Notes: a model not told the origin generated them from the letters alone. A stretch of 36,903 nucleotides of DNA from Brevundimonas sp. (GCF_018608325.1 NZ_JABAZW010000081.1:2414-39316), one strand, 5' to 3'; positions 24,247 through 32,492 are shown, numbered from the stretch's first letter. Made by a program: numbers and translations.

Positions 24247-24944
24247 GCCGTCTTGAGCGCCATCCCGAACGCCATCTGGTCTCCCGGATCGGCTGGCTTC
24301 GAGCCGCTGTTCTGGGGGCCAACGATGGGCTGGTGTCGACCGCCAGTCTGATCGTTGGCGTCGCCGCCGCCCAGACCAGCAAGACCGGGATCCTCGTCGC
24401 GGGCGTTGCCGGCCTGGTCGCCGGCGCCATGTCCATGGCGGCGGGCGAATATGTTTCGGTCAGCTCGCAGGCCGATACGGAGGCGGCCGATCTGGCACGC
24501 GAACGCGCCGAGCTCGATGCTGACCCCGATGCCGAGACCCGCGAACTGGCCGCGATCTATCGCAGCCGGGGCGTCGATGCGCATGTGTCGTTGGAAGTCG
24601 CGCGCCAGCTGATGGTCCATGATGCGCTGGGGGCGCACGCGCGGGACGAACTGGGGTTATCGGAACATACGGCGGCGCGCCCGATCCAAGCCGCCCTGAC
24701 TTCGGCGGCAACCTTCTCGGTGGGAGCGGTCCTGCCGCTGGCGATGGTGGTCGTGGCCCCCGGATCGCTGCTCGTCGCCCTGGTGTCGGGCTCAGCCCTC
24801 GTCGGGCTGGCTCTGCTGGGCGGTATCGGCGCCAGGGTCGGCGGCGCCGGTATCGCCAAGGCTATCGTGCGCGTCACCTTCTGGGGGGCATTCGCCATGG
24901 GTTTGACCGCCGGCATCGGCCACCTGTTCGGGACCGTCATCTAG
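24243..24944 (+). CDS. VIT/CCC1-family Fe(II)/Mn(II) transporter
   Basis: 233 residues from the ATG at 24243 that overlaps the kinase TGA (ATGA). VIT1 signatures: GANDGLVSTASLIVGVA, then GLVAGAMSMAAGEYVSVSSQ, then an acidic helical insert (AELDADPDAETREL) likely to bind metal, and three more membrane segments. Family members move Fe(II) or Mn(II) out of the cytosol. Last gene of the coupled operon; a hairpin in the 21-base gap to the converging cytochrome gene ends both transcripts. Confidence 0.92.
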   Translation: MSRLERHPERHLVSRIGWLRAAVLGANDGLVSTASLIVGVAAAQTSKTGILVAGVAGLVAGAMSMAAGEYVSVSSQADTEAADLARERAELDADPDAETRELAAIYRSRGVDAHVSLEVARQLMVHDALGAHARDELGLSEHTAARPIQAALTSAATFSVGAVLPLAMVVVAPGSLLVALVSGSALVGLALLGGIGARVGGAGIAKAIVRVTFWGAFAMGLTAGIGHLFGTVI

Positions 24945-24945
24945 C

Positions 24946-24964
24946 CCGGCTGTGCTCAAGCCGG
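24946..24964. terminator. Hairpin between converging VIT and cytochrome genes
   Basis: CCGGCT and AGCCGG pair around a 7-base loop in the 21-base gap between stop codons at 24944 and 24966. Weak T-tracts; probably a bidirectional end. Confidence 0.5.
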
Positions 24965-24965
24965 T

Positions 24966-25667
24966 TCAGTCTTCGTCCGCTTCCCCGGCTTCGCCGCCGT
25001 CACCGCCTTCGCCGGCTTCGCCATGCGCGCCCGGTGTGAAGGCCTGCGGGTCGATGCGGGTCGCGGCATAGGCGGACCCCGCCACGACGAGAACGGCGAG
25101 GGGAACGGCCAAGCGCGCCGGCGGGGTGGCATCCAAGGCACTAGGAAAGTGAGTGGTTTTCTTGCTGCCGGTGATCATGGCGCCGATCAGGTTGTCCCGG
25201 GTCAAGAACGACATGGCCACCACCGCGACGACGTGCAGGGCGATCACAGCCAGAAGGATGTAGGCGATGGCCTCATGCCCGCCCTCGCCGCCCGTGATGC
25301 CGGTGAAGGTGGTCGCGGCGACGAGGGCCAGAAGCACAATCACAGCGATCCCGCCCAGCGGGTTGTGGCCCAGCGATGCATGAACCCGCCCCGCGAACAG
25401 TCCTCTCACATGGCCCGCCATCCGCGACGGACGGATCAGGTTTGCGAAGCGTGCGTGTTCCCCGCCCACAAAGCCCCAGAGGAGCCGGAAGGCGATCAGG
25501 ATCGCCGCCACCCAGCTCGCTGACCCGTGCCAGGGTGACAGGGCGCTGCCCTCCTCTGAGGACAGAAAGGCGAGCGCGATCGCGGCCACGAGGAGCCAGT
25601 GGAACAGGCGGACGCCCCAGTCCCAGGTCTTGATGATCCTGATCGCCTTCGGAGCCGTGCTGGTCAT
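24966..25667 (-). CDS. Second cytochrome b561-type protein
   Basis: 233 residues. Heme histidines in RLFHWLLV, PWHGSASW, GGHEAIAY and ALHVVAVV; four membrane segments as in the homologue at 21949, plus a fifth near the C-terminus and a Gly/Glu-rich tail (GEAGEGGDGGEAGEADED). It follows the P-type ATPase at 94 bases, with its own CGTCAG direct repeat at 25703, so it is likely controlled by the same response regulator as the first cytochrome. Confidence 0.9.
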   Translation of the reverse strand: MTSTAPKAIRIIKTWDWGVRLFHWLLVAAIALAFLSSEEGSALSPWHGSASWVAAILIAFRLLWGFVGGEHARFANLIRPSRMAGHVRGLFAGRVHASLGHNPLGGIAVIVLLALVAATTFTGITGGEGGHEAIAYILLAVIALHVVAVVAMSFLTRDNLIGAMITGSKKTTHFPSALDATPPARLAVPLAVLVVAGSAYAATRIDPQAFTPGAHGEAGEGGDGGEAGEADED

Positions 25668-25702
25668 AGAAACCTCCGTTTAATGGACGCTGGTTGGAAA
25701 AC

Positions 25703-25719
25703 CTGACGTCAGCCTGACC
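25703..25719 (-). promoter_or_regulatory. CGTCAG direct repeat before the second cytochrome gene
   Basis: The minus strand reads GGTCAG-N5-CGTCAG, an 11-bp step repeat pointing to the gene start at 25667, 36 bases away. It is the third occurrence of the motif next to members of this gene group. Confidence 0.55.
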
Positions 25720-25761
25720 GCGGCGCGGTCCGTCGTTCAGGCAGATCAAGGACTGGACGGA

Positions 25762-28275
25762 TCAGCCGGCCACGACGGGCCCCGCTTCCCGCAGCGGGCC
25801 GGGCGTGGCTTGCGCCCGCTGAACGATCCACCGCCAGGGGCCGGCCCAGCCTCCGCTGACGAGTGCAACGGCAATGGCCAAGAGGAGAGCGTCGCCAGAC
25901 GGCGTGGCAAAGCGGAACAGATCCTCGACGAACGGCACGGACACGCAGCCCCCCAGAACGATCACCGCGCTGGCGCAAATCAGCCAGAAGATCCGGCGGT
26001 GTGGATCGAACAGAGACACGCCCGAGGTGGCCGAGTCCGTCAAAGCCAGCACCATGTTCGCGATCGCAAGGGCGATGAAGGGGGCGGCGCGAGCCTCCGT
26101 TTCCGGCGCCTGAGCGAGCATCCAGACATAGAAGCCGAGCACCCCGGACAGGATGACCACCCCCTGCAGGGCCCCGAACGCGATCTGGCGCGGACCAAAC
26201 AGCGACGCTGTATCGGAACGGGGCGGCTTCGTCATCGCGTCGCCTTCGCTGGGCTCCGCCTCGAAGACCAGGGAGCAGACCGGACTGATGATCAGCTGAA
26301 GAAAGACGACATGGGCCGGGAAAAGCAGGGGCGGCGCGCCCATCAGGATCGGGATCAGAGCAAGACCGGCCAACGGCACATGAACGGCGACGATGAACGT
26401 CAGCGCCTTACGAAGATTGGCGAAGATCCGGCGGCCCAGGCGGACCCCGCCGACGATGGCGCCGAAACTGTCGTCCATCAGCACGATGTCGGCCGCCTCG
26501 CGCGCGACGTCCGTCCCCCGCTTTCCCATGGCGATCCCGATATCGGCCGCCTGGAGCGCAGGCGCGTCGTTGACCCCGTCTCCCGTCATGGCGACGATCT
26601 CGCCATTCGCCTTGAAGGCCTGGACCAGCGCCAGCTTCTGCTGAGGCTGGATGCGGGCGAAGACCCGGACCGTGCGGATGCGTTCCGAAAGTTCGGCGGA
26701 CAAAGCCGCGATCTCGTCTCCCGTCATCACGCCAGGGTCCACATCGACGCCGGCCTGTCGCGCGATCTCGAGCGCGGTAGCGGGGTAGTCGCCCGTGATC
26801 ATCGCCACACTGATTCCGGCGCGACGCGCCTCCTGCAAGGCTCCCGGCACATCCTCTCGCACCGGATCGAGAAAGCCGATCAGTCCGCTGAAGATGAAGG
26901 GGGCCTGATCCGGATCGGTGAATCCAGCATCGACCTGACGGACCGTTGCAACAGCCAGGACGCGGAGCCCTCTGGCCGCCATCGCATCCAGAGCCTCTCT
27001 TGCCGGCGCCAGGGTCTTCTCCGACGCCTTGCACAGGCTGAAGATCGCCTCGGGCGCCCCCTTCGCCGCGGCGGCCGATTTGCCGTCAGCAAGCCGCCAT
27101 GTCTGGATCACAGCCATCCGCTTAGCTTCGAGCGGCCAGGCCCGGGTCACGGTCCCGCCGCCCGTCGATGGCGACCGCTCGCGAATGGCGCGGTCCATCG
27201 GGTCGGTCGGTTGCAACGCGCTTGCCAATGCAGCGGCATCTAGGACCAGACCGGCATCAGGCGGCAAAGGCCCCGCCGAAGCGTCGACACTCTTTCCTTC
27301 GACCCAGACCTCGGCCACCGACATCCGGTTCTCGGTCAGGGTGCCGGTCTTGTCGACGCACAGAAGGGTGGCGGATCCCAGGGTCTCGATCACCGCGCCG
27401 CGCCGCACCAGAACCTGATGGCGCGCCAGACGCCAGGCGCCCAGCGCGATGAACACGGCAAGGACGGTCGGAAACTCCTCGGGAATGAGCGAGATGGCGA
27501 CGGTGATGCCTGCGAGAAGTGCTTCGATCCAGTCGCCCCGCATCAGCCCGTAGGCCAGGACGACCGTGGCGCTGAGCACAACCGCCAGAAAGCCGAACAG
27601 GGCGACCAGGCGTCCAGTCGACCTCTCCAGTCGCGTCCGGTCAGGCGCAATGGCGGCCAGCGAGGTTCCGATCTGACCCAATCTCGTCCGCGGCCCGGTC
27701 TCCAGCACTTCGACCACGCCCTGGCCGGACACGACGAGCGTGCCGGAAAACACGGCGTCGCCGGCGCCGTCCGGATCCGAGATCGCCTGGCGCACGGTCT
27801 TGATGACCGGGGCGGACTCTCCCGACAGGGTCGACTCATCCACGCTCAGCACGTCGCCATCGACCAGGCGACCGTCGACGGGCAGGCGTTGGCCCTCGCT
27901 CACCAGCAGGATGTCGCCCTGAACCAGCCGGTCGATGGCGAGCGTGCACGCGACACCGGATCTCATGACCCTGGCGGTCGGTTCGGACAGGTCGCGCAGC
28001 GCCTTCATAGCGCTTTCGCTCCGCGCTTGCTGCACTACGACCAGACTGATCGTCCCGACCGCGGCAAGGGTCAGAAAGAGACCCTCGGCGAGGCTGCCCA
28101 GAAACAGATACAGCCCGGCCGCAACGACCAGCAGCAGGAACATCGGTTCTTGCAGGGTCGAAAGCAGAATCCTGCCCAGGCTGCGGGCGCGCACAGGAGA
28201 AGGGATGTTCGGACCTGCGGACAGGAGCCGTCGGTCGGCCTCATCCTGATCGAGGCCGGGCCATGTCACGTCCAC
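25762..28275 (-). CDS. Cation-translocating P-type ATPase (P2-like, Ca2+/cation)
   Basis: About 837 residues from a GTG at 28275; a GTG at 28311 gives 849 and one at 28269 gives 835. The downstream start is preferred because the predicted Fnr-type promoter would start transcription near 28307. Domains: actuator loop SGES near 150, membrane motif PEEFP near 264, phosphorylation site D308 in DKTGTLT, KGAPEAI, and hinge TGDGVNDAP near 562. No N-terminal metal-binding domain or CPC motif, so it is a P2-type pump (Ca or monovalent cation), not a heavy-metal P1B pump. Such ATPases are often induced at low oxygen in proteobacteria. Confidence 0.92.
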   Translation of the reverse strand: MDVTWPGLDQDEADRRLLSAGPNIPSPVRARSLGRILLSTLQEPMFLLLVVAAGLYLFLGSLAEGLFLTLAAVGTISLVVVQQARSESAMKALRDLSEPTARVMRSGVACTLAIDRLVQGDILLVSEGQRLPVDGRLVDGDVLSVDESTLSGESAPVIKTVRQAISDPDGAGDAVFSGTLVVSGQGVVEVLETGPRTRLGQIGTSLAAIAPDRTRLERSTGRLVALFGFLAVVLSATVVLAYGLMRGDWIEALLAGITVAISLIPEEFPTVLAVFIALGAWRLARHQVLVRRGAVIETLGSATLLCVDKTGTLTENRMSVAEVWVEGKSVDASAGPLPPDAGLVLDAAALASALQPTDPMDRAIRERSPSTGGGTVTRAWPLEAKRMAVIQTWRLADGKSAAAAKGAPEAIFSLCKASEKTLAPAREALDAMAARGLRVLAVATVRQVDAGFTDPDQAPFIFSGLIGFLDPVREDVPGALQEARRAGISVAMITGDYPATALEIARQAGVDVDPGVMTGDEIAALSAELSERIRTVRVFARIQPQQKLALVQAFKANGEIVAMTGDGVNDAPALQAADIGIAMGKRGTDVAREAADIVLMDDSFGAIVGGVRLGRRIFANLRKALTFIVAVHVPLAGLALIPILMGAPPLLFPAHVVFLQLIISPVCSLVFEAEPSEGDAMTKPPRSDTASLFGPRQIAFGALQGVVILSGVLGFYVWMLAQAPETEARAAPFIALAIANMVLALTDSATSGVSLFDPHRRIFWLICASAVIVLGGCVSVPFVEDLFRFATPSGDALLLAIAVALVSGGWAGPWRWIVQRAQATPGPLREAGPVVAG

Positions 28276-28313
28276 ATCATCAAACCCGTCGCAGCCCCGA
28301 TCGAGCCACACGC

Positions 28314-28354
28314 ACCTTAGGTCGGGTGCGCGACGACACCTTGATTCAGGTCAA
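28314..28354 (-). promoter_or_regulatory. Fnr/FixK-like box and -10 upstream of the P-type ATPase
   Basis: TTGAT-TCAG-GTCAA at 28341-28354 matches the Fnr/FixK consensus TTGAT-N4-(A/G)TCAA. A -10-like TAAGGT on the minus strand lies at 28319-28314. With transcription starting near 28307 the box is centred at about -41, the class II activator position. It implies induction of the ATPase at low oxygen. Confidence 0.65.
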
Positions 28355-28463
28355 GGTCTGGGTGACGACGACCAGAGGCTGGCGAAGGTCCCGGGGCGCT
28401 GACGGAGAAGAGGCAACCGGGGCAGCAGCCCCCGAACCGTTGACGTCTTGTCCAAGACAGACG

Positions 28464-28763
28464 TCAGCCAACATCGAGGCGCAGTCGTCCGCAGTCTGTG
28501 CTGCAGAGTTGGTCCGGGTGGGAGATCGCCGGACAGTCTGAGCGGCGTTGAGGCTCGCTCGAGAGCCACGCGGCGCATTCGGCGGAGGGACCACTGAAGA
28601 CCAGGGCCTCCCCTCGCCAGACCGTCACGCGGACGGCGCTTTGGTGGTCGGCCAGCAGCCTCAGGCCCTCAGCCGCCGCCAGGACATCGTCGCCCTGTTC
28701 GATCCAGTAGACGCTCGGCGCAACGCCGGACGACTTGAATGGAAACACGGTGTAGGTGCTCAT
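28464..28763 (-). CDS. Small hypothetical protein
   Basis: 99 residues from the ATG at 28763. Residues 1-~65 look like a compact αβ domain: YTVFPFKSSGVAPS, alternating ALLADHQSA-type helix, then VRVTVWRGEALVFSG. Similar short proteins occur in Caulobacterales, but I know no function. The Cys-bearing tail may be non-conserved. It lies 72 bases after the methyltransferase gene and before the Fnr-controlled ATPase. Confidence 0.6.
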   Translation of the reverse strand: MSTYTVFPFKSSGVAPSVYWIEQGDDVLAAAEGLRLLADHQSAVRVTVWRGEALVFSGPSAECAAWLSSEPQRRSDCPAISHPDQLCSTDCGRLRLDVG

Positions 28764-28835
28764 GCCGGACTCTCGCGGTGAACAGCCAGGCTTGGAGGCC
28801 GCCCGTTTGTGGTTGCCGGTACCGGTGTCATTGGC

Positions 28836-29453
28836 TCAGGGCAGCGTGATGACGGCATTCACCCAGCCCTTCGACTGCAGCCAGGCCACGAAGGCGAAAA
28901 TCGGTACGGCCAGAAGAAAGACCGAACCGTCCTTCAGGGTCATCACGAACCGGTCTGGTCGGATCTGAAGCGTCTCAAGGTCTCGCCAGGCCGAGAGCCG
29001 CGGCCAGAACCGGGGCGTGCGACGCCGATACTCACTGTAGGCTTCGCCGAAGCGGGCCTGAAGCCAGGCCTCCTCACGCTTCACCGTGGCGAAGAAGACA
29101 CCTACAGCCACAAGCACGAACAGCCCCGCCAGAACCAGACTGCCGGTCTGAAGACCCATACCGAGCGCCGCGATGAAGCTGAACAGATAGAGAGGGTTGC
29201 GGGTTACGGAATAAGGGCCGCGATCCACTATCTCGGCGGCCTTGCGGCCTCCGATATAGAGCGAGCACCAGGCCCGTCCAACGATGGCGATCCCGATCAT
29301 CACGAGGCCGGCGGCCCGAAAGCCCGCATGCACCGCATCTGACCAGAGCCTTTCCCCCGTGAAGACCGCCAGGATGACAACCGCCAGGATGCCGACCGCA
29401 AGTACGCCCTTGCGGATCAGTTGAAGGGTGTGAAGCGATTGCGCGTCCGGCAT
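28836..29453 (-). CDS. Isoprenylcysteine-methyltransferase-like integral membrane enzyme (long paralogue B)
   Basis: 205 residues from the ATG at 29453, chosen by alignment with the paralogue at 13904 (both continue into a QLIRK helix); an ATG at 29531 would add 26 charged residues. Same motifs: GRAWCSLYIGGRKAAEIV, DRGPYSVTRNPLYLFSF, EEAWL and RTPRFWP, and the same C-terminal TLP. The two paralogues share most core positions and lie in opposite orientation at the two ends of the metal/redox region. Substrate unknown; SAM-dependent methylation at the membrane is inferred from family. Confidence 0.87.
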   Translation of the reverse strand: MPDAQSLHTLQLIRKGVLAVGILAVVILAVFTGERLWSDAVHAGFRAAGLVMIGIAIVGRAWCSLYIGGRKAAEIVDRGPYSVTRNPLYLFSFIAALGMGLQTGSLVLAGLFVLVAVGVFFATVKREEAWLQARFGEAYSEYRRRTPRFWPRLSAWRDLETLQIRPDRFVMTLKDGSVFLLAVPIFAFVAWLQSKGWVNAVITLP

Positions 29454-29866
29454 AGGCCTGCCGTCCAGATGAGGATCGTCGCGCGCCTGAAGGCGGAAGC
29501 CCTTTAGTCGATGGCGCGCATCGTCGATCATTGGCCTATAGCATGGCCATACTCGTCAAATATGTCCGCCCGCTTGGTCCGGCAATGTGTGGGGTTCGGC
29601 CTTCAGAACCGATCGGCTGTGTGCATACGACATTGCGTGAAGCGCAAGACAACCGATGTGAACGTGCTGGGTGGCGCGGTTCTGAAAAGCGCATTGAGCG
29701 CTGCCACTTCAAGTGTGCTCACGATTTTGTTCACCACCCACCGTTCGCGGACACGGCGGCTCGCTTTTTCAGCAGAGTCCAGCGGATTTCATGGAAGTTC
29801 ACCCGATAGTAGCAAGCCAGCGCTAGACGCCCGAAAAGTTTTTGGTAGCGGGGTGGTAGCGGCGGG
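29454..29866. other. Island edge without a recognised gene
   Basis: 413 bases of lower-GC DNA. Frames on the plus strand run into the tRNA and show no family features; no integrase or IS end is visible. Near the tRNA, GGTAGCGG occurs twice, at 29844-29851 and 29855-29862 (11-bp step). The junction between island and chromosome probably lies between here and the tRNA 3' end. Confidence 0.45.
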
Positions 29867-29901
29867 AAAAAAGGAGGGGGGCGATCCCGAAGGACCGCCC
29901 C
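29867..29901 (-). terminator. Rho-independent terminator of tRNA-Gly
   Basis: On the minus strand GGGCGGTCC-TTCG-GGATCGCCC pairs over 9 bp (one G-U), with a stable TTCG loop, followed by CCTCC and six T. It ends the tRNA transcript about 35 bases after the CCA. A second small stem GATTGC/GCAATC at 29915-29930 lies in the trailer. Confidence 0.88.
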
Positions 29902-29935
29902 TGCCTAACCTCTTGATTGCCTTAGCAATCTCGAC

Positions 29936-30010
29936 TGGAGCGGGCGAAGAGATTCGAACTCTCGACCCCAACCTTGGCAAGGTTGTGCTCTACCACTGAG
30001 CTACGCCCGC
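29936..30010 (-). tRNA. tRNA-Gly (anticodon GCC)
   Basis: The minus strand starts GCGGGCGTAGCTCAG at 30010. It has the D-loop GTGGTAGAGC, an anticodon loop reading TTGCCAA (GCC), the T-loop GTTCGAATC, and the acceptor CGCCCGC with discriminator T and an encoded CCA. 75 nt including CCA. Intact, with the island on its 3' side. Confidence 0.97.
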
Positions 30011-30061
30011 ACTCCGTAGGAGCTAGTTGCGCTCCCCGTCGAGGAGGGGGCGTATAGCGGA

Positions 30062-30090
30062 GGGTTGCGGCGGACCGCAACCCCTTTTTT
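30062..30090 (+). terminator. Strong plus-strand terminator without an upstream gene
   Basis: GGGTTGCGG and CCGCAACCC pair perfectly around CGGA and are followed by CTTTTTT. It faces right, but both flanking genes (tRNA-Gly and the SDR gene) are on the minus strand. Confidence 0.8.
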
Positions 30091-30210
30091 CAAACTATCG
30101 CAATTCTGTTCGAAAAGACCTGATTTCCCTAGGTTTTCAGGTTTCCGCCACAAGCTTGGCCGGACGTATCGGCGTTCGGCCTCTGTCCCCATTTTCAACG
30201 CCCGTTGCGC

Positions 30211-30993
30211 TCAGCGCGGCGCCAGACGAATGGCGCCGTCCAGACGGATGCATTCGCCGTTGATGTAGACGTTGCGGGCCAGTTCCAGCACCAGCGACGC
30301 ATAGTCCGCAGGCGTGCCCAGGCGGCTGGGGAAGGGGATGGCGGCGGCCAGGCTGTCCTGAACCTTCTGGTCCATGCCGGCCATCATCGGCGTCCACATG
30401 ATGCCGGGCAGGATGGTGTTGCAGCGCACGCCTTCCTGAGCCAGATCGCGGGCGATGGGCAGGGTCATGGCATAGACGCCGCCCTTGGACGCCGAATAGG
30501 CCGCCTGACCGATCTGACCGTCCTGAGCCGCCACCGAGGCCGTGTTGACGATCAGGCCGCGCTCGCCGTCCGCCAGAGGCTCCAGCGTCACCATGCCCGC
30601 CGCCGACTGCGACAGGACGCGGAAGGTGCCGAACAGATTGACGCGAACAGTGCGCTCGAAGGCCGCCATGTCGTGGGCGTGGATCTCGCCGGTGTCGCGC
30701 TTGCGAGACACGGTCTTCTGGCCGGTGGCGATGCCGGCGCAGTTGACGGTCAGACGCTCCTGTCCGTGGGCGGCGCGGGCCTTTTCGAAGGCGGCGGCGA
30801 CCGAGGCGTCGTCCGTCACGTCCACCTTGCAGAAGACGCCGCCGATTTCCTTGGCGATCTCTTCGCCGCGTTCTTCGTTCAGGTCGAACAGGGCCACCTT
30901 GGCGCCGGTGGCCGCGATGGCGCGGGCTGTGCCTTCACCCAGGCCTGAAGCGCCCCCGGTGACTACGGCGGCGATGCTGCTGTCGAGTTTCAT
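30211..30993 (-). CDS. Short-chain dehydrogenase/reductase (3-hydroxyacyl-CoA dehydrogenase type II-like)
   Basis: 260 residues, the classical SDR length. Cofactor motif TGGASGLG at 12-19, NCAG at 84-87 (NNAG variant), catalytic N119, S153, Y166 and K170 (YSASK). D37 after the second strand favours NAD(H). The closest layout is the 17β-HSD10/3-hydroxyacyl-CoA dehydrogenase group, acting in fatty-acid or branched-chain amino-acid breakdown; the substrate is inferred. First gene to the right of the tRNA and part of the ordinary chromosome. Divergent from the DUF1232 gene. Confidence 0.92.
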   Translation of the reverse strand: MKLDSSIAAVVTGGASGLGEGTARAIAATGAKVALFDLNEERGEEIAKEIGGVFCKVDVTDDASVAAAFEKARAAHGQERLTVNCAGIATGQKTVSRKRDTGEIHAHDMAAFERTVRVNLFGTFRVLSQSAAGMVTLEPLADGERGLIVNTASVAAQDGQIGQAAYSASKGGVYAMTLPIARDLAQEGVRCNTILPGIMWTPMMAGMDQKVQDSLAAAIPFPSRLGTPADYASLVLELARNVYINGECIRLDGAIRLAPR

Positions 30994-31048
30994 CCCTGTC
31001 GTTCCTATGTATTATTGAACCTGAGTTTCGATTGAGGATTTAGCGGCC

Positions 31049-31447
31049 ATGACCGCCAAAGCCAAACCCGCAGATCCCGCCGACGCCATCGACCCCAAGA
31101 AGGCGTTGGTTCCATCGGTCGTGAAGGTCAACGAGACGCGCGTCACACGCGGCTTCTGGCCCAAGATTCAACGCACGGCGGCGCGGATACCCTTTGCCGA
31201 TCAGGCGCTGGCCGCCTGGTATGCCGCGCGCGACCCGGAAACACCCCTGCCCGCCAAGGGCATGATCTTCGCCGGACTGGCCTATTTCGTCATGCCGATC
31301 GACGCCATTCCCGACGTGTTTGCGGGCATCGGCTATACCGACGATGCAGCGGTGATCGCCGCCGTGCTTGCTCTGGTCAGCGCCCACATCAAGCCGCGCC
31401 ACAAGCTGCTGGCGGCGGATGCTGTGAAAAGCCTGAAAGAGAAATAG
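31049..31447 (+). CDS. YkvA-family (DUF1232) membrane protein
   Basis: 132 residues. The DUF1232 core lies at about 65-110: LPAKGMIFAGLAYFVMPIDA, IPD, then GYTDDAAVIAAVL, with the hallmark PxDxIPD. One or two membrane-associated helices. The function of the family is unknown. It converges with the quinone oxidoreductase gene; a hairpin separates them. Confidence 0.9.
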   Translation: MTAKAKPADPADAIDPKKALVPSVVKVNETRVTRGFWPKIQRTAARIPFADQALAAWYAARDPETPLPAKGMIFAGLAYFVMPIDAIPDVFAGIGYTDDAAVIAAVLALVSAHIKPRHKLLAADAVKSLKEK

Positions 31448-31479
31448 GCGGCCCCACTTGTTCGCAAGGAAGGGCCGCC
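31447..31479. terminator. Bidirectional hairpin between converging genes
   Basis: GGCGGCCC and GGGCCGCC pair at the base, and CTTG-TTCG-CAAG forms the tip, in the 43-base gap between the DUF1232 and oxidoreductase stop codons. No long T-tract. Confidence 0.65.
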
Positions 31480-31490
31480 CTGCGCGCCGG

Positions 31491-32492
31491 TCAGCTTTCG
31501 ACCGTCACCACGATCTTGCCCAGGGCCTTGCGGTCACCCAGGGCCTTGATGGCTTCACCGGCGCGTTCCAGCGGATAGGTCTGGGACACGCGCGGCTTGA
31601 TCTTGCCCTCGGCATAGAACTGCATCAGCTCGGCCATGTTGGCGGCGTGCCCCTTGGGATCGCGCGCGACCGCCGCGCCCCAGAAGACCCCGATCACAGA
31701 CACCGACTTCAACAGGGTCAGGTTCAGCGGCAATGACGGGATCCCCGCCGGGAAACCGACCACCAGATAACGGCCGTTCCAATCCATGGCCCGCAGCGCC
31801 GGATCGGCATAGTCGCCGCCGACCGCGTCATAGACGACATCCGCGCCGTCGCGGCCCGTGGCCAGCTTGAACTCGCCGGACAGCTGCTTCTGCGCCGCCT
31901 TGTCCAGCGCGCCGGACGGATAGATCAGGCCATTGTCGGCGCCCAGATCCAGTGCGAACTCGACCTTGTCGTTGGTGGATGCGGCGGCGACCACCTTGGC
32001 GCCCATGGCCTTGCCCAGTTCGACCGCCGCGGCCCCGACGCCGCCTGCAGCGCCCAGCACCAGCAGGGTCTCGCCCGGCTGAAGTTTCGCCCGGTCCTTC
32101 AGGGCGTAATAGCTGGTGCCATAGGTCATCACGAGCGCGGCGGCCTCTTCAAAGCTCATGGCGTCGGGAATGGGGATCAGGGTTTCGGCCCGCACCGCCA
32201 GACGCTCGACCAGGCCGCCCCAGCCCGGCACGGCGATGACGCGGTCACCCTTGAACACGCCCTTGACGCCTTCGCCCACAGCCTCGACCACGCCCGCCAC
32301 TTCGGCGCCCGGCGAGAAGGGGCGTTCGGGACGGAACTGATACTTGTCCTCGATGATCAGGGTGTCGGGGAAGTTGATGCCCACCGCCTTGACCTCGATG
32401 ATCACCTCGCCCGCCTTGGGCGTCGGATCGAGCACATCCTCGATCTCTAGGGTTTCGGGACCACCGGCAGTCTTGGACAGTACAGCGCGCAT
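31491..32492 (-). CDS. NADPH:quinone oxidoreductase (zinc-free MDR family)
   Basis: 333 residues from the ATG at 32492, which has GGAGG 6 bases upstream; an adjacent ATG at 32495 is too close to the site. N-terminal GroES-like domain (PGAEVAGVVEAVGEGV) and a Rossmann domain with LVLGAAGGVGAAAVELGKA. The structural-zinc cysteines are absent, as in zeta-crystallin-type quinone reductases. Catalyses NADPH-dependent reduction of quinones or enals. Divergent from the isoaspartyl peptidase gene. Confidence 0.92.
   Translation of the reverse strand: MRAVLSKTAGGPETLEIEDVLDPTPKAGEVIIEVKAVGINFPDTLIIEDKYQFRPERPFSPGAEVAGVVEAVGEGVKGVFKGDRVIAVPGWGGLVERLAVRAETLIPIPDAMSFEEAAALVMTYGTSYYALKDRAKLQPGETLLVLGAAGGVGAAAVELGKAMGAKVVAAASTNDKVEFALDLGADNGLIYPSGALDKAAQKQLSGEFKLATGRDGADVVYDAVGGDYADPALRAMDWNGRYLVVGFPAGIPSLPLNLTLLKSVSVIGVFWGAAVARDPKGHAANMAELMQFYAEGKIKPRVSQTYPLERAGEAIKALGDRKALGKIVVTVES

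Noticed and set aside
29511..29999. Plus-strand frame running across the tRNA-Gly gene
   Set aside because: It overlaps a perfect tRNA and its terminator on the other strand, and the peptide has no family features.
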